Shown here: piece after piece, positions 8,722 to 17,996 of the stretch
Numbering within the stretch: position 1 is the stretch's first letter
Layout of the letters: the number at the start of each line of letters is the position of its first letter
Assembly (NCBI RefSeq): GCF_042677145.1
Contig: NZ_JBHTIT010000001.1
Location: forward strand, 806,001-870,000
DNA from: Perlucidibaca wandonensis
Lineage (GTDB): Bacteria; Pseudomonadota; Gammaproteobacteria; Pseudomonadales; Moraxellaceae
DNA: 64,000 nucleotides
Direction: 5' to 3'
Made by a program: the position numbers and the translations under genes
The notes under the pieces: model-generated
Seen by the model: only the letters and a program-made list of their open reading frames with translations
Told to the model about the DNA's origin: nothing
Database searches by the model: none

Positions 8722-10497
8722 GTGGGCATGCGCCGAATTAGGCAAAAAATCATCCTGCTGTTGACCGCGCTGCTAATAACGAGCGCGGCATGGGCAGATG
8801 ACTGGCGCTTTCAAGTGACGCCAGATAGCTTGCGCGCGGTGGTTGAGCTCGCAGCTGGGCCTTGGTATGAAAAAGGTGAATTGCTTGATGTCATCGACCT
8901 CACCAAAAAGAAGCCTGAGCCTTTAACCGCAGCGGCAAAACTAGCGCGCGCCGTGGCTGTGCAAGATGCCATTAATGACACCTTAAAAGCTGTTGGTTAT
9001 TACGACGCAGAAGTCAGTGTTATGCCTGCAGGCGAGGGCATGGCTGTGATCGTGGCAGCAGGTGAGCCTGTGCTTGTTGATAATATTGAGCTGCAATGGC
9101 TGGGTGAAAACGAGCCAGATCGTGGCTTTCGGCCACCTAAGTTTCCTTTGAAAAAAGGCGATGTGCTGAACCAAGCCGCCTATAGCGACTATAAACAATC
9201 CGTTGAGAACTTGGCTTTATCTCGTGGCTACTATTCAGGTCATTGGGTCACGCAACGCATTGCGCTGGATTTATTCAGCCGTAAAGCAGACATCAGCTTG
9301 GCGTTTGAGCGCGGCCCGCGTTCGCATTTCGGTGAATTGAGCTTTATCGATCAAGATGGCGAACCCTTAGATGCCATAGAGCCAAAGTGGTTGCAGGCAT
9401 TAACGCCATTTCAAGCGGGCGATCCCATTAGCGCTAAGCAGCTGGTGGCATTGCAAAAAAACTTACTCGATGCCCGCTACTTCCAAGATGTTCGCGTTGA
9501 CTTGCAGGAAGAAACCAGCGCTGGTCAGCGCCCAGTCATAGTTCAGGTCGATGTTCGTGAGCCCAATAAAATGTCCGTTGGTTTAGGTTATGCCACCGAT
9601 GTTGGCCCGCGTATTAGCGTGAATTGGCAGCGTCCGCGCTTCAACGAAAAGGGCCATGGCATTGAGGCCAGCAGCGAAGTTTCGGTAGTGCGCCAGCAAG
9701 CCGAAGTGCGCTATCGCATCCCATTTAAGCACCCAATTGAAGACACTATTCAGTTTTTAGCGGGAGTCTTGCGCGACGACATTGACGACACCCAAACTAC
9801 GCAAACGGTATTAGGTGTGCAGCGCGTTATTGCACCTACTAGGGGCTGGCAACGTACGTATGGCTTGCGTTTGAGCGAGGAGCGTTTTCAGCGAGTGAGC
9901 GGCGAGTCTGGTGCGCAGGCGCTTTTAGTGCCAAGCGTGAGCTTATCGAAACTTGAAAGTCGAGGCGGGCTTGACCCCATTCGTGGCTTTAATCAGCAAT
10001 ATCAAATTGAAGCCGCGAGCAGAGATTTTTTCTCCGATGCAGACTTTCTGTTGCTACGTGCTAATTGGCGCCACCTCACCACGCTATCCAAACAGCATAT
10101 GTTTCTTACGCGCCTAGAGTTAGGCCATATCATCAGTCCAGATTTCAGCAATGTGCCGCCTAGCACTCGCTTTTATGCCGGCGGCGACAGCAGCGTGCGC
10201 GGCTATGATTACCGCAGTATTTCGCCGGTGAATGCCGCTGGTGACAGTGTCGGCGGTCAGAATTTGGTGGCGGGCTCGTTTGAATACGCCTGGCGTTGGT
10301 TGCCAACGTGGCGACCTGCCGTATTTATCGATGCCGGCAACGCCTATACGGGCTCTTGGCAGCCGCTAAAAATAGGCGCCGGCGTTGGTTTACGCTGGAT
10401 TTCCCCTGTTGGACCTGTGCGCTTCGATATTGCCTCGGCTATATCTGAGCCCGGTAAGCCGCTGCGTTTGCACTTAACGCTAGGGGCTGCGCTTTGA
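8722..10497 (+). CDS. tamA: Translocation and assembly module outer-membrane protein TamA
   Basis: Omp85-family outer-membrane protein that works with TamB to insert autotransporters and other proteins, and perhaps to move phospholipid. The signal peptide spans residues 1-26, ending AAWA-DDW. Three POTRA domains follow to about residue 280, then the 16-strand barrel. GGDSSVRGYDY near residue 486 is the conserved Omp85 motif, and the last strand ends in Leu. GTG 8722 is the first start; ATG 8728 is equally possible. The tamB frame starts within its stop codon. Confidence 0.93.
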   Translation: MGMRRIRQKIILLLTALLITSAAWADDWRFQVTPDSLRAVVELAAGPWYEKGELLDVIDLTKKKPEPLTAAAKLARAVAVQDAINDTLKAVGYYDAEVSVMPAGEGMAVIVAAGEPVLVDNIELQWLGENEPDRGFRPPKFPLKKGDVLNQAAYSDYKQSVENLALSRGYYSGHWVTQRIALDLFSRKADISLAFERGPRSHFGELSFIDQDGEPLDAIEPKWLQALTPFQAGDPISAKQLVALQKNLLDARYFQDVRVDLQEETSAGQRPVIVQVDVREPNKMSVGLGYATDVGPRISVNWQRPRFNEKGHGIEASSEVSVVRQQAEVRYRIPFKHPIEDTIQFLAGVLRDDIDDTQTTQTVLGVQRVIAPTRGWQRTYGLRLSEERFQRVSGESGAQALLVPSVSLSKLESRGGLDPIRGFNQQYQIEAASRDFFSDADFLLLRANWRHLTTLSKQHMFLTRLELGHIISPDFSNVPPSTRFYAGGDSSVRGYDYRSISPVNAAGDSVGGQNLVAGSFEYAWRWLPTWRPAVFIDAGNAYTGSWQPLKIGAGVGLRWISPVGPVRFDIASAISEPGKPLRLHLTLGAAL

Positions 10498-13496
10498 CCG
10501 AGGAGCTAAAGCCAAACACGCCAATCAGCAAAGCACGCGGAGTGCTAGCGTTTATACTGGCTTGGCTTTGGCGGCTAAGCAGCACGATTTTGTTTTATGT
10601 CGTGTTATTGCTGGTCATCACAGCGGGCATCGTATTTTTTAGCGAGTCAGCACCGCGCTGGATCTGGCAACAGGCACAGTCTATGGTTCCCGACCTTGAG
10701 CTCGATGGCCTTTCCGGCTCATTGGCGACAGGCCTGAGTGTAGACAAACTCGCATGGCATAACGCCTCAACTGCCGTGCAGGTCGAAAAGCTAGAGCTTG
10801 CACTGAGCTATTCGCAGCTACTTGCTGGGCGTTTAGTTATCGCCAATGTGCAGGCCGATAGCGTCTCAGCTCAGGCCTTAAAGGCCAGTGAGCCAGAGGT
10901 ATTTGTCCCGCCAACCATCAGCTTGCCGCTGCTTTGGGGGCTGTCTAATGCGCATATAAAGCAGCTGCATTGGAGCGCCTTTGAGGCTGAGCCGTTGACG
11001 CTTGACGACATTAAGCTATCTGCCAGAGGCCATGGCAGAAGTATTACTATTGATCAGCTGTCTCTTGCCTATAGCGAATGGAAATTACAGCTTCAGGCAG
11101 AGCTAGCGTTGAAGCAGCAGTGGCCGCTCAGTGCCTCGGTGACAATTGCCTCTAGCACGATGCCAAGCCAGCGCATCAGCTTAGCAGGTGATTTGTCGGC
11201 CTTGCGCGCGAAGCTGCGTGGGCCTGCAAAATACCCCGTTGCCTTCGATGCGACCGTCAATGCCTTATTGCCGACCTTGCCATTTCGGGGCCGTATTTCG
11301 TGGCCACAATGGCAGCCACCTGGGCAAGACGATTGGCGCTTAGCACCAGGTGCGATGACATTTGCCGGCAGCACGGAGCAAGGCGAGCTAGCCTTAGATT
11401 TGCGCGCCAACTTACTAAAAAGCTCAAGCCTAGAATGGCCTAAAAATGTCCCCAGAACTGCGCATTTGGCGGGGCCATTGCGCTGGCAAAGCCCTGAAAG
11501 CAGCCTCAAGGCCAGCATCGACTGGCGGGGCAAGCTGGGCAAAGAGCCGTGGACTATCGTCGCTCAATTTGATCAGGCTAAAACAGCGCAAACACTGGTT
11601 AATATGCGCTTAGCAAATGCATTGATCAGCGCCAAAGGCTGGCCTGATAGCGGCCTAATGGCAAGCATCCATGTGCCGCGCTTGCAGCGCTTTCAAACTC
11701 AGATCGCCGGCGCATTAACCGCAGATGCGCAGTGGCGGGGTGCTTGGCCAGACGGTCAGGGCAAAGCTAACATCTTGCTGAAGCATTTGGCTCAGTACAG
11801 CGCCGACAAAGTCGCACAGCCTTTGCTCAATCAGGCCAAGATTAAGCTCGATGGCCGTGTTGAGAAGCATAATTTAAGTCTCGATATACTCGCTGACCAA
11901 GGCGCTTTGTCATTGCAGGCAGCGGGCGGTTTGGCATTAAAAACGTTAGTTTGGGAAGGTCAGCTCAAGCAGGCCAAGCTGGCGCCAAAACAAAGCCGTT
12001 GGCAGCTCAATAAGCCCGTGGCGTTATCGCTTTCTGCTAAGCACAGCCATCTAGAACAGGCTTGCTGGAAGCAGATAGATCCAGCTTTTAGCGCATGGTT
12101 TGTTTGCGTTAAAGCCGACCTAGACCCTAAGCAATGGCTGGCAAATCTTGCTGTGCAAGCACCTAAAGGTGGTGGCTTAACGGCGAGTTTCCGGCGTAAC
12201 CCTACGCTTGCTGAGCCGCCACTAGACGCTGACATAAAATGGCAGGATATAAACCTCGCCGAGCTGCCGATGGCTCTGCCCGAGGGCTTGGCTTTTGCTG
12301 GCCGCAGCGATGGCGAGATCCGCGCTTCTGGCACGCTCGATAAGCCCGTACTCACAGGGCAATGGTCGCTTGGCGCCAATTTATCATGGCCGCGTTATGG
12401 GCTTGAATGGCCTGAACTCGTCGTTGATGGCCGCCTAGCGGGGCAGCGTGCGACCTGGACGGCCAACGTAAAAGACAGCAGCAATGGCCAACTAGCCATC
12501 ACAGGCGAGGCCACTTGGCAGCCCGATATTCGCGTAAAAACACAAATTAGCGGCGGAGCCATGGCCTTTGCCTATGCCCCATGGGTGCAAGGCAAAGTGT
12601 CGCCAACGCTTGATATTGCCTGGCTAGATGAGCAACTGACGATCAATGGTGAGGTCGTCGTTAATAAAGCCGATATCACATTAAAATCGCTAGCTGCAGG
12701 CGCGCCAAAGCCGTCGAGTGATGTGGTTATTGTGCGCAATCGCAGTGGTCGCGAAATTGCCCTAAGCGACACACCCAATGGCCTGCCGCTTAACTTGCGT
12801 GTTCGCGTTATGTTGGGCGAAGGCATCACGCTCACCGGTTATGGTCTTGACGCAGGTCTGCGTGGCCAGCTACTACTCACGCAAACACCAAATACCTCGC
12901 TGGCAGCAAATGGTGAAATCAGCTTAAAGCCCGATGCTAAATTTGCCGCTTATGGCCAGCGATTAACCATAGAGCAAGGCCGCTTACTCTTTGCCGGCCC
13001 GTTAACAACACCAGATATCCGGCTTACGGCCTCGCGCGAAATCGACGGCATAAAAGTCGGCGTTAATGTTATTGGTCAAGCCCCGAAACCAGCGATAACA
13101 CTCACCAGTGATAGCCCGATGTCGCAAGACGAGATTTTGTCCTACTTGGTGTTAGGGCGTTCATTGGGCAATAAACAAGAAACTAGTGCCGCTGACAAAC
13201 AAGCTTTGGCCCTTAGTGCAGCGCTAAATTTAACCGGGAAAACAGGTGCTATCGGCATGCTCGGCGAACGCTTAGGCCTTAGTGATTTGACCATTGGTAC
13301 GCAAGGCGACTCAGACTCCACCGAGGTAGCGGTATCTGGGCGCTTAAGTGAAAAAGTGTGGCTGAGCATTGGCCGCGGCGTGTTTCAGCCGTCACAGTCG
13401 GTGACCGTGCGCTATCAAATCAATCGTCGGCTCTCGCTTGAGGCCTTAAGTGCGCTCGAATCGGCAATTACCTTGTTTTATAGCTGGCGCTTTTAG
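10494..13496 (+). CDS. tamB: Translocation and assembly module inner-membrane protein TamB
   Basis: Very long periplasm-spanning AsmA-like protein (1000 aa) anchored in the inner membrane by one N-terminal helix (about residues 28-50, FYVVLLLVITAGIVFF). The middle is repetitive beta-rich sequence forming a hydrophobic groove. The C-terminal DUF490/TamB domain ends in a Phe-terminated beta motif (ITLFYSWRF), as expected for docking onto TamA. It starts at TTG 10494, overlapping the tamA stop by 4 nt; no nearby ATG gives an equally complete N-terminus. It is shorter than E. coli TamB (about 1260 aa), which is common in Pseudomonadales. Confidence 0.9.
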   Translation: MTEELKPNTPISKARGVLAFILAWLWRLSSTILFYVVLLLVITAGIVFFSESAPRWIWQQAQSMVPDLELDGLSGSLATGLSVDKLAWHNASTAVQVEKLELALSYSQLLAGRLVIANVQADSVSAQALKASEPEVFVPPTISLPLLWGLSNAHIKQLHWSAFEAEPLTLDDIKLSARGHGRSITIDQLSLAYSEWKLQLQAELALKQQWPLSASVTIASSTMPSQRISLAGDLSALRAKLRGPAKYPVAFDATVNALLPTLPFRGRISWPQWQPPGQDDWRLAPGAMTFAGSTEQGELALDLRANLLKSSSLEWPKNVPRTAHLAGPLRWQSPESSLKASIDWRGKLGKEPWTIVAQFDQAKTAQTLVNMRLANALISAKGWPDSGLMASIHVPRLQRFQTQIAGALTADAQWRGAWPDGQGKANILLKHLAQYSADKVAQPLLNQAKIKLDGRVEKHNLSLDILADQGALSLQAAGGLALKTLVWEGQLKQAKLAPKQSRWQLNKPVALSLSAKHSHLEQACWKQIDPAFSAWFVCVKADLDPKQWLANLAVQAPKGGGLTASFRRNPTLAEPPLDADIKWQDINLAELPMALPEGLAFAGRSDGEIRASGTLDKPVLTGQWSLGANLSWPRYGLEWPELVVDGRLAGQRATWTANVKDSSNGQLAITGEATWQPDIRVKTQISGGAMAFAYAPWVQGKVSPTLDIAWLDEQLTINGEVVVNKADITLKSLAAGAPKPSSDVVIVRNRSGREIALSDTPNGLPLNLRVRVMLGEGITLTGYGLDAGLRGQLLLTQTPNTSLAANGEISLKPDAKFAAYGQRLTIEQGRLLFAGPLTTPDIRLTASREIDGIKVGVNVIGQAPKPAITLTSDSPMSQDEILSYLVLGRSLGNKQETSAADKQALALSAALNLTGKTGAIGMLGERLGLSDLTIGTQGDSDSTEVAVSGRLSEKVWLSIGRGVFQPSQSVTVRYQINRRLSLEALSALESAITLFYSWRF

Positions 13497-13519
13497 CGCT
13501 ACACTAGCGCGCTAATTTT
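13494..13519 (+). terminator. Possible weak terminator after tamB
   Basis: A 6-bp stem TAGCGC / GCGCTA with a 9-nt loop begins at the tamB stop codon and is followed by ATTTT. It is short, so leaky termination before thrS is likely. Confidence 0.35.
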
Positions 13520-13573
13520 CAGCCTTTGTGAGTCTGCACCGCGTCGTTTTACGTCGTGCAATCAGGAGTTTTC

Positions 13574-15517
13574 ATGCCGGTTATTACTTTGCCCGATGGC
13601 TCGCAGCGCGAGTTTGAGCAGCCCGTTAGTGTCATGGATGTGGCCGCAAGCATTGGCCCGGGCTTGGCGAAAGTCACTATCGCCGGCCGCCTACTCAACG
13701 CCGAGGGCGAGGCGCGTCTAATTGATGCCTGCGACCTCATTAGCGACGATACGCAGCTGCAAATCATCACGCCGAAAGATGATGCTGGCGTCGAAATTAT
13801 CCGCCACTCCTGCGCACACTTGGTTGGTCATGCCGTTAAGCAGCTATTTCCAACGGCGAAGATGGTTATCGGCCCGGTTATCGCTGAGGGCTTTTACTAC
13901 GACATCGCCTATGAGCGTCCCTTCACGCCCGATGATATGGCGGCGATTGAAGCGCGCATGAAAGTGCTGATCGCTACCGACTATGACGTGATCAAAAAAA
14001 TGACGCCGCGTGCGGAAGTCATTGAGCTGTTTAAGGCGCGTGGCGAGGAATACAAGCTACGCCTGATCGACGATATGCCCGATGAGCAGGCCATGGGCCT
14101 GTATTTTCACGAGGAATACGTCGATATGTGTCGTGGCCCACACGTGCCTAATACACGGTTTTTGAAAGTATTTAAACTTACCAAATTGAGCGGCGCTTAC
14201 TGGCGTGGTGATGCCAATAACGAACAGCTGCAACGCGTTTATGGCACCGCATGGGCCGATAAAAAGCAGCTCGCCGCTTATATTCAACGCATTGAAGAGG
14301 CAGAAAAGCGCGACCATCGCAAAATCGGCCGCGCACTAAATCTGTTCCACTTGCAGGAAGAAGCGCCAGGCATGGTGTTTTGGCACCCGCACGGATGGAC
14401 GATTTATCAGGAAGTTGAGCAGTACATGCGCCGCATTCAGCGCGATGCCGGCTATGTTGAAGTGCGTACGCCGCAAGTCGTTGATCGTGTGCTCTGGGAA
14501 AAATCAGGACACTGGGGCAACTACGCCGAAAACATGTTTACGACGCAGTCGGAAAGTCGTGACTACGCGGTGAAGCCGATGAACTGCCCATGCCACGTGC
14601 AAGTGTTTAACCAAGGCCTGAAGTCATATCGCGATTTACCACTACGTATGGCCGAGTTCGGTGCCTGCCATCGCAATGAGCCATCGGGCGCACTGCACGG
14701 CATCATGCGTGTGCGCGGCTTTACACAAGATGACGCGCATATTTTCTGTACCGAGGCTCAAGTGCGCCAAGAAGCCGCCGACTTTATTCGCCTTACGCTC
14801 AAGGTCTACGCTGACTTTGGCTTTGACGATGTCACCTTGAAGCTGTCCACGCGCCCTGCAAAACGCATTGGCAGCGATGAGCAATGGGATAGCGCCGAAA
14901 AAGCCTTGGCCGATGCCCTCGATGAATCAGGTTTAAGCTGGTCGTACTTGCCAGGCGAGGGCGCATTTTATGGTCCAAAAATCGAATTTACGCTGCATGA
15001 TTGCTTGGGTCGTGCCTGGCAATGCGGTACCTTGCAATACGATCCAAACTTGCCTGAACGTCTCGATGCCAGCTTTATTGCTGAAGACAGCACACGCCAA
15101 CGCCCGATCATGTTGCACCGTGCTATCTTGGGTTCGTTCGAGCGCTTTATCGGCATGTTGCTGGAAAACTACGCCGGCATCTTGCCAACGTGGTTGTCGC
15201 CAGTACAAGTCTGCGTGATGAATATCACCGATAAACAAGCTCCATATGTCGCTGATATTGAAAAATCGTTGAAATCTCAGGGGTTTCGCGCCATTAGCGA
15301 CTTGAGAAATGAGAAGGTTGGCTATAAAATCCGCGAGCGTACGCTTCAGCGCGTTCCGTATATGCTAGTGATTGGCGATCGGGAAGCCGAGCAAGGCTTG
15401 GTGGCTGTGCGTACTCGTCAAGGTGAAGATCTTGGCACTATGCCGTTGAGCGCGTTCATTGAGCGTTTGCAAACGGATATCACCCAGAAGGGTCAATTAA
15501 CGGAGAATGAACATTAA
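13574..15517 (+). CDS. thrS: Threonyl-tRNA synthetase
   Basis: Charges tRNAThr; cytoplasmic class II synthetase of 647 aa. It has a TGS domain (residues 1-60) and an editing domain with HSCAHLVGHAVK. The catalytic core carries the zinc-site Cys of MNCPCH, motif 2 (CHRNEPSGALHG) and motif 3 (HRAILGSFERFIG). An anticodon-binding domain closes the protein. ATG 13574 is chosen because AGGAG at 13564-13568 is well spaced; an upstream in-frame GTG at 13556 is not. It heads the conserved translation block, and its 3' end overlaps the infC start region. No tRNA-like operator was recognised upstream. Confidence 0.97.
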   Translation: MPVITLPDGSQREFEQPVSVMDVAASIGPGLAKVTIAGRLLNAEGEARLIDACDLISDDTQLQIITPKDDAGVEIIRHSCAHLVGHAVKQLFPTAKMVIGPVIAEGFYYDIAYERPFTPDDMAAIEARMKVLIATDYDVIKKMTPRAEVIELFKARGEEYKLRLIDDMPDEQAMGLYFHEEYVDMCRGPHVPNTRFLKVFKLTKLSGAYWRGDANNEQLQRVYGTAWADKKQLAAYIQRIEEAEKRDHRKIGRALNLFHLQEEAPGMVFWHPHGWTIYQEVEQYMRRIQRDAGYVEVRTPQVVDRVLWEKSGHWGNYAENMFTTQSESRDYAVKPMNCPCHVQVFNQGLKSYRDLPLRMAEFGACHRNEPSGALHGIMRVRGFTQDDAHIFCTEAQVRQEAADFIRLTLKVYADFGFDDVTLKLSTRPAKRIGSDEQWDSAEKALADALDESGLSWSYLPGEGAFYGPKIEFTLHDCLGRAWQCGTLQYDPNLPERLDASFIAEDSTRQRPIMLHRAILGSFERFIGMLLENYAGILPTWLSPVQVCVMNITDKQAPYVADIEKSLKSQGFRAISDLRNEKVGYKIRERTLQRVPYMLVIGDREAEQGLVAVRTRQGEDLGTMPLSAFIERLQTDITQKGQLTENEH

Positions 15518-16055
15518 GCCAGATAATAAGTCGGGTCGTGACAGCAAGCGCGCGACCATTAACGGGGACATCACGCACCGTGAAGTGCGTCTGATTAACC
15601 AAGATGGTGAGCAAGTCGGGATTGTAGGTATTCGTGAGGCTATTGCCGCTGCTGAAGCAGTTGCACTGGATCTTGTTGAAATCGTGGCCGATGCTGAGCC
15701 GCCCGTCTGTCGCATCATGGACTATGGCAAGTTCGTTTTCGAAAAAAGGCAGCAGGCCAAAGAAGCTAAGAAGAAGCAGCACCAGATGCAGATCAAAGAG
15801 ATCAAATTGCGTCCTGGTACTGAAGAGGCCGACTATCAAGTCAAGCTGCGCAACATCGTTCGCTTTTTAGAAGATGGCGATAAGTGCAAGATTACATTGC
15901 GTTTTCGCGGACGCGAAATGGCGCACCAAGAGCTGGGCTTAAAACAGCTGCAAAGAATCGAGGTCGATCTGGCCGAGATCGGGGTTGTGGAACAACACCC
16001 GAAAATAGAGGGACGTCTGATGGGCATGCTCATCGGTCCTAAGAAAAAGAAGTAA
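15513..16055 (+). CDS. infC: Translation initiation factor IF-3 (AUU start)
   Basis: Binds the 30S subunit, prevents premature 50S joining and proofreads start codons. The 180-aa product has the N domain (NGDITHREVRLI), a lysine-rich linker (KKKQHQMQIKEIK) and the C domain ending GPKKKK. An ATG lies in frame at 15507, but the GGAG at 15502-15505 leaves it only 1 nt of spacing. It leaves 7 nt to the ATT at 15513. An AUU start is the known IF3 autoregulatory signal in E. coli and other gammaproteobacteria, so ATT 15513 is taken as the start. The gene overlaps the end of thrS. Confidence 0.93.
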   Translation: MKPDNKSGRDSKRATINGDITHREVRLINQDGEQVGIVGIREAIAAAEAVALDLVEIVADAEPPVCRIMDYGKFVFEKRQQAKEAKKKQHQMQIKEIKLRPGTEEADYQVKLRNIVRFLEDGDKCKITLRFRGREMAHQELGLKQLQRIEVDLAEIGVVEQHPKIEGRLMGMLIGPKKKK

Positions 16056-16155
16056 GTTGGCAGGACGCTAATTTATTACTTACCCCCAAGTCAGTCGAGC
16101 TCAGTCTGCGGACCGTTCGATAAAGGCTGAAAGGGTCACTAACGAGGTAGACATA

Positions 16156-16353
16156 ATGTCTGGAAAGATCAAGACCAAACGAGCCGCTGCAAAGCGCTTC
16201 GTACAAACGGCGAATGGCTTCAAGCGCAAGCAAGCTTACAAGCGCCACATTCTCACCAAGAAATCGGCGAAGCGTATTCGTCAGCTACGCCCCATGACAC
16301 AGGTTGCTGCCTGTGACGTGCCAAGCGTGCTGCGCATGCTGCCTAACTGCTGA
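16156..16353 (+). CDS. rpmI: 50S ribosomal protein L35
   Basis: Small basic large-subunit protein of 65 aa, with the family blocks KIKTKRAAAKRF, NGFKRKQAYKRHIL and KRIRQLRP. SD GAGG at 16144-16147. The 100-nt gap from infC is where gammaproteobacteria carry the L20-binding translational operator of the rpmI-rplT unit. No fold was confirmed here. Confidence 0.96.
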   Translation: MSGKIKTKRAAAKRFVQTANGFKRKQAYKRHILTKKSAKRIRQLRPMTQVAACDVPSVLRMLPNC

Positions 16354-16371
16354 TCTGACGGAGGATAAAAT

Positions 16372-16731
16372 ATGGCTCGTGTAAAACGCGGCGTTGTCGC
16401 CCATCGTCGTCACAAAAAAATTCTCGATCGTGCCAAGGGTTACTATGGTGCTCGTTCGCGCGTCTATCGCGTAGCATTCCAGGCGGTTATCAAAGCCGGC
16501 CAGTATGCTTACCGTGACCGTCGCCAGAAAAAGCGCCAGTTCCGTGCCCTTTGGATTGCTCGTATCAACGCGGCTTCGCGTTTGAACGGTCTCTCCTACA
16601 GCCGTTTGATCAACGGTCTGAAAAAAGCGTCCATCGAAATCGACCGTCGTGTATTGGCAGATATTGCTATGCATGATGCTGCCGCTTTCGCTGCGATTGC
16701 TGAAAAGGCCAAGGCCAGCCTCGCTGCCTGA
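16372..16731 (+). CDS. rplT: 50S ribosomal protein L20
   Basis: Binds 23S rRNA early in 50S assembly and in E. coli also represses its own operon. The 119 aa are highly basic, with family blocks ARVKRGVVAHRRHKKIL, GYYGARSRVYR and RQKKRQFRALWIARINAA. A strong SD (GGAGG) precedes ATG 16372, 18 nt after rpmI. A structured intergenic segment follows before pheS. Confidence 0.97.
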   Translation: MARVKRGVVAHRRHKKILDRAKGYYGARSRVYRVAFQAVIKAGQYAYRDRRQKKRQFRALWIARINAASRLNGLSYSRLINGLKKASIEIDRRVLADIAMHDAAAFAAIAEKAKASLAA

Positions 16732-16736
16732 TCGAT

Positions 16737-16835
16737 CGGTTATTTGCACGCTTTAAGTGTGCCGATAACCAACCGCGCTGGCGTGCTAGCGCGGTATAAA
16801 GGGGGAAGGGCCGCTGCGGTTCTTCCCCTTTTTTA
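16737..16835 (+). terminator. Three consecutive hairpins between rplT and pheS, the last terminator-like
   Basis: First stem: GGTTAT (16739-) with ATAACC (-16770), enclosing a GCAC/GTGC inner stem. Second: a perfect 8-bp stem ACCGCGCT / AGCGCGGT (16772-16779 and 16788-16795). Third: AAGGGGGAAG with CTTCCCCTT (16799-16808 and 16822-16830) followed by six T. The last is an intrinsic terminator or attenuator separating ribosomal genes from pheST. Confidence 0.7.
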
Positions 16836-16930
16836 TTGACCTGTCTTGCTGCAACTTGCGCAGACACCCATCTTGAATATTGGTTGAATGCTGGCTATTG
16901 AAGGCTGGTTTTTAAATGAGATGAAAGCCT

Positions 16931-17947
16931 ATGAGTGATTTGCAGGCATTAGTCAGCGCCGCTAGCGCTGCCGTCGCCGCTGCCCATGATGTAGCTAGCG
17001 TTGAGCTGTTACGCGTGGAGTATCTAGGTAAAAAAAGTGTGCTGAGTGAGCAATCACGCCGCTTAGGCGGAATGGATGCTGATGCTCGCCGGACATTTGG
17101 CGCTGAGCTAAATGCCGTGCGCGAAGCCGTGACTGAAGCCATCAGCTCGCGTAAAGCCACACTAGAAGCTCAGGCTTTGAGCGATAAGCTGAGCCGCGAG
17201 CAAATCGATGTCACTTTGCCCGGCCGTGGTGAGCAAGCGGGTGGTTTGCACCCCGTGACCCGCGTAATGGAGCGCATTGAGGACTTCTTTACGCAGGCAG
17301 GCTTTCAAATTGCTGATGGCCCAGAAGTGGAAGATGATTTCCATAACTTCGAAGCGCTAAATATCCCTTCGCATCACCCAGCGCGCGCCATGCACGACAC
17401 TTTCTATTTCGATGCCAATCGCCTGCTGCGCACGCACACTTCACCCGTGCAAGTGCGCGTCATGGAGTCACAGCAACCGCCAATTCGAATTGTTTGCCCT
17501 GGCCGTGTTTATCGTTGTGATTCTGACTTAACGCATTCGCCGATGTTCCATCAGGTCGAAGGCTTGTTGATCGATGAGAATGTCAGCTTTGCTAATCTCA
17601 AAGGCATTATTTCTGAGTTCTTGCAGGTGTTTTTCGAGCAAGAGCTGAAAGTACGTTTTCGCCCCTCGTATTTCCCCTTTACCGAGCCTTCGGCTGAAGT
17701 CGATATTGCCTGCGTAATGTGTGCTGGTAAGGGCTGCCGTGTTTGTAAACAGACCGGTTGGTTGGAAGTCTTGGGTTGCGGCATGGTGCATCCACAAGTG
17801 CTAAGCAATTGCGGCATTGACCCTGAAAAATTCCAAGGCTTTGCCTTTGGCATGGGCGTTGAGCGTTTTGCTATGCTCCGCTATGGCGTCAATGACTTGC
17901 GCCTATTTTTCGATAATGACGTTCGTTTCTTGCGTCAATTCTCTTAA
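16931..17947 (+). CDS. pheS: Phenylalanyl-tRNA synthetase alpha subunit
   Basis: Catalytic subunit of the (alpha-beta)2 PheRS. Its 338 aa begin with an N-terminal coiled-coil tRNA-binding arm. The class II core shows the motif 1 region (GLHPVTRVMERIEDFF), motif 2 (PIRIVCPGRVYRCD) and motif 3 (FGMGVERFAMLRYG). Phe-pocket residues sit in PEVEDDFHNFEAL. Start ATG 16931 with a weak SD. pheT follows after 49 nt. It lies downstream of a terminator-like stem; no Phe-rich leader peptide was found. Confidence 0.96.
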   Translation: MSDLQALVSAASAAVAAAHDVASVELLRVEYLGKKSVLSEQSRRLGGMDADARRTFGAELNAVREAVTEAISSRKATLEAQALSDKLSREQIDVTLPGRGEQAGGLHPVTRVMERIEDFFTQAGFQIADGPEVEDDFHNFEALNIPSHHPARAMHDTFYFDANRLLRTHTSPVQVRVMESQQPPIRIVCPGRVYRCDSDLTHSPMFHQVEGLLIDENVSFANLKGIISEFLQVFFEQELKVRFRPSYFPFTEPSAEVDIACVMCAGKGCRVCKQTGWLEVLGCGMVHPQVLSNCGIDPEKFQGFAFGMGVERFAMLRYGVNDLRLFFDNDVRFLRQFS

Positions 17948-17996
17948 ATATCAATTATTTATAAGGCGTGTTTGAAGCACGCTTTGCGAGTTAACT

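Noticed and set aside
16732..16930. pheM-like Phe-rich leader peptide
   Set aside because: No start-to-stop frame with a run of TTT/TTC codons before the terminator stem.
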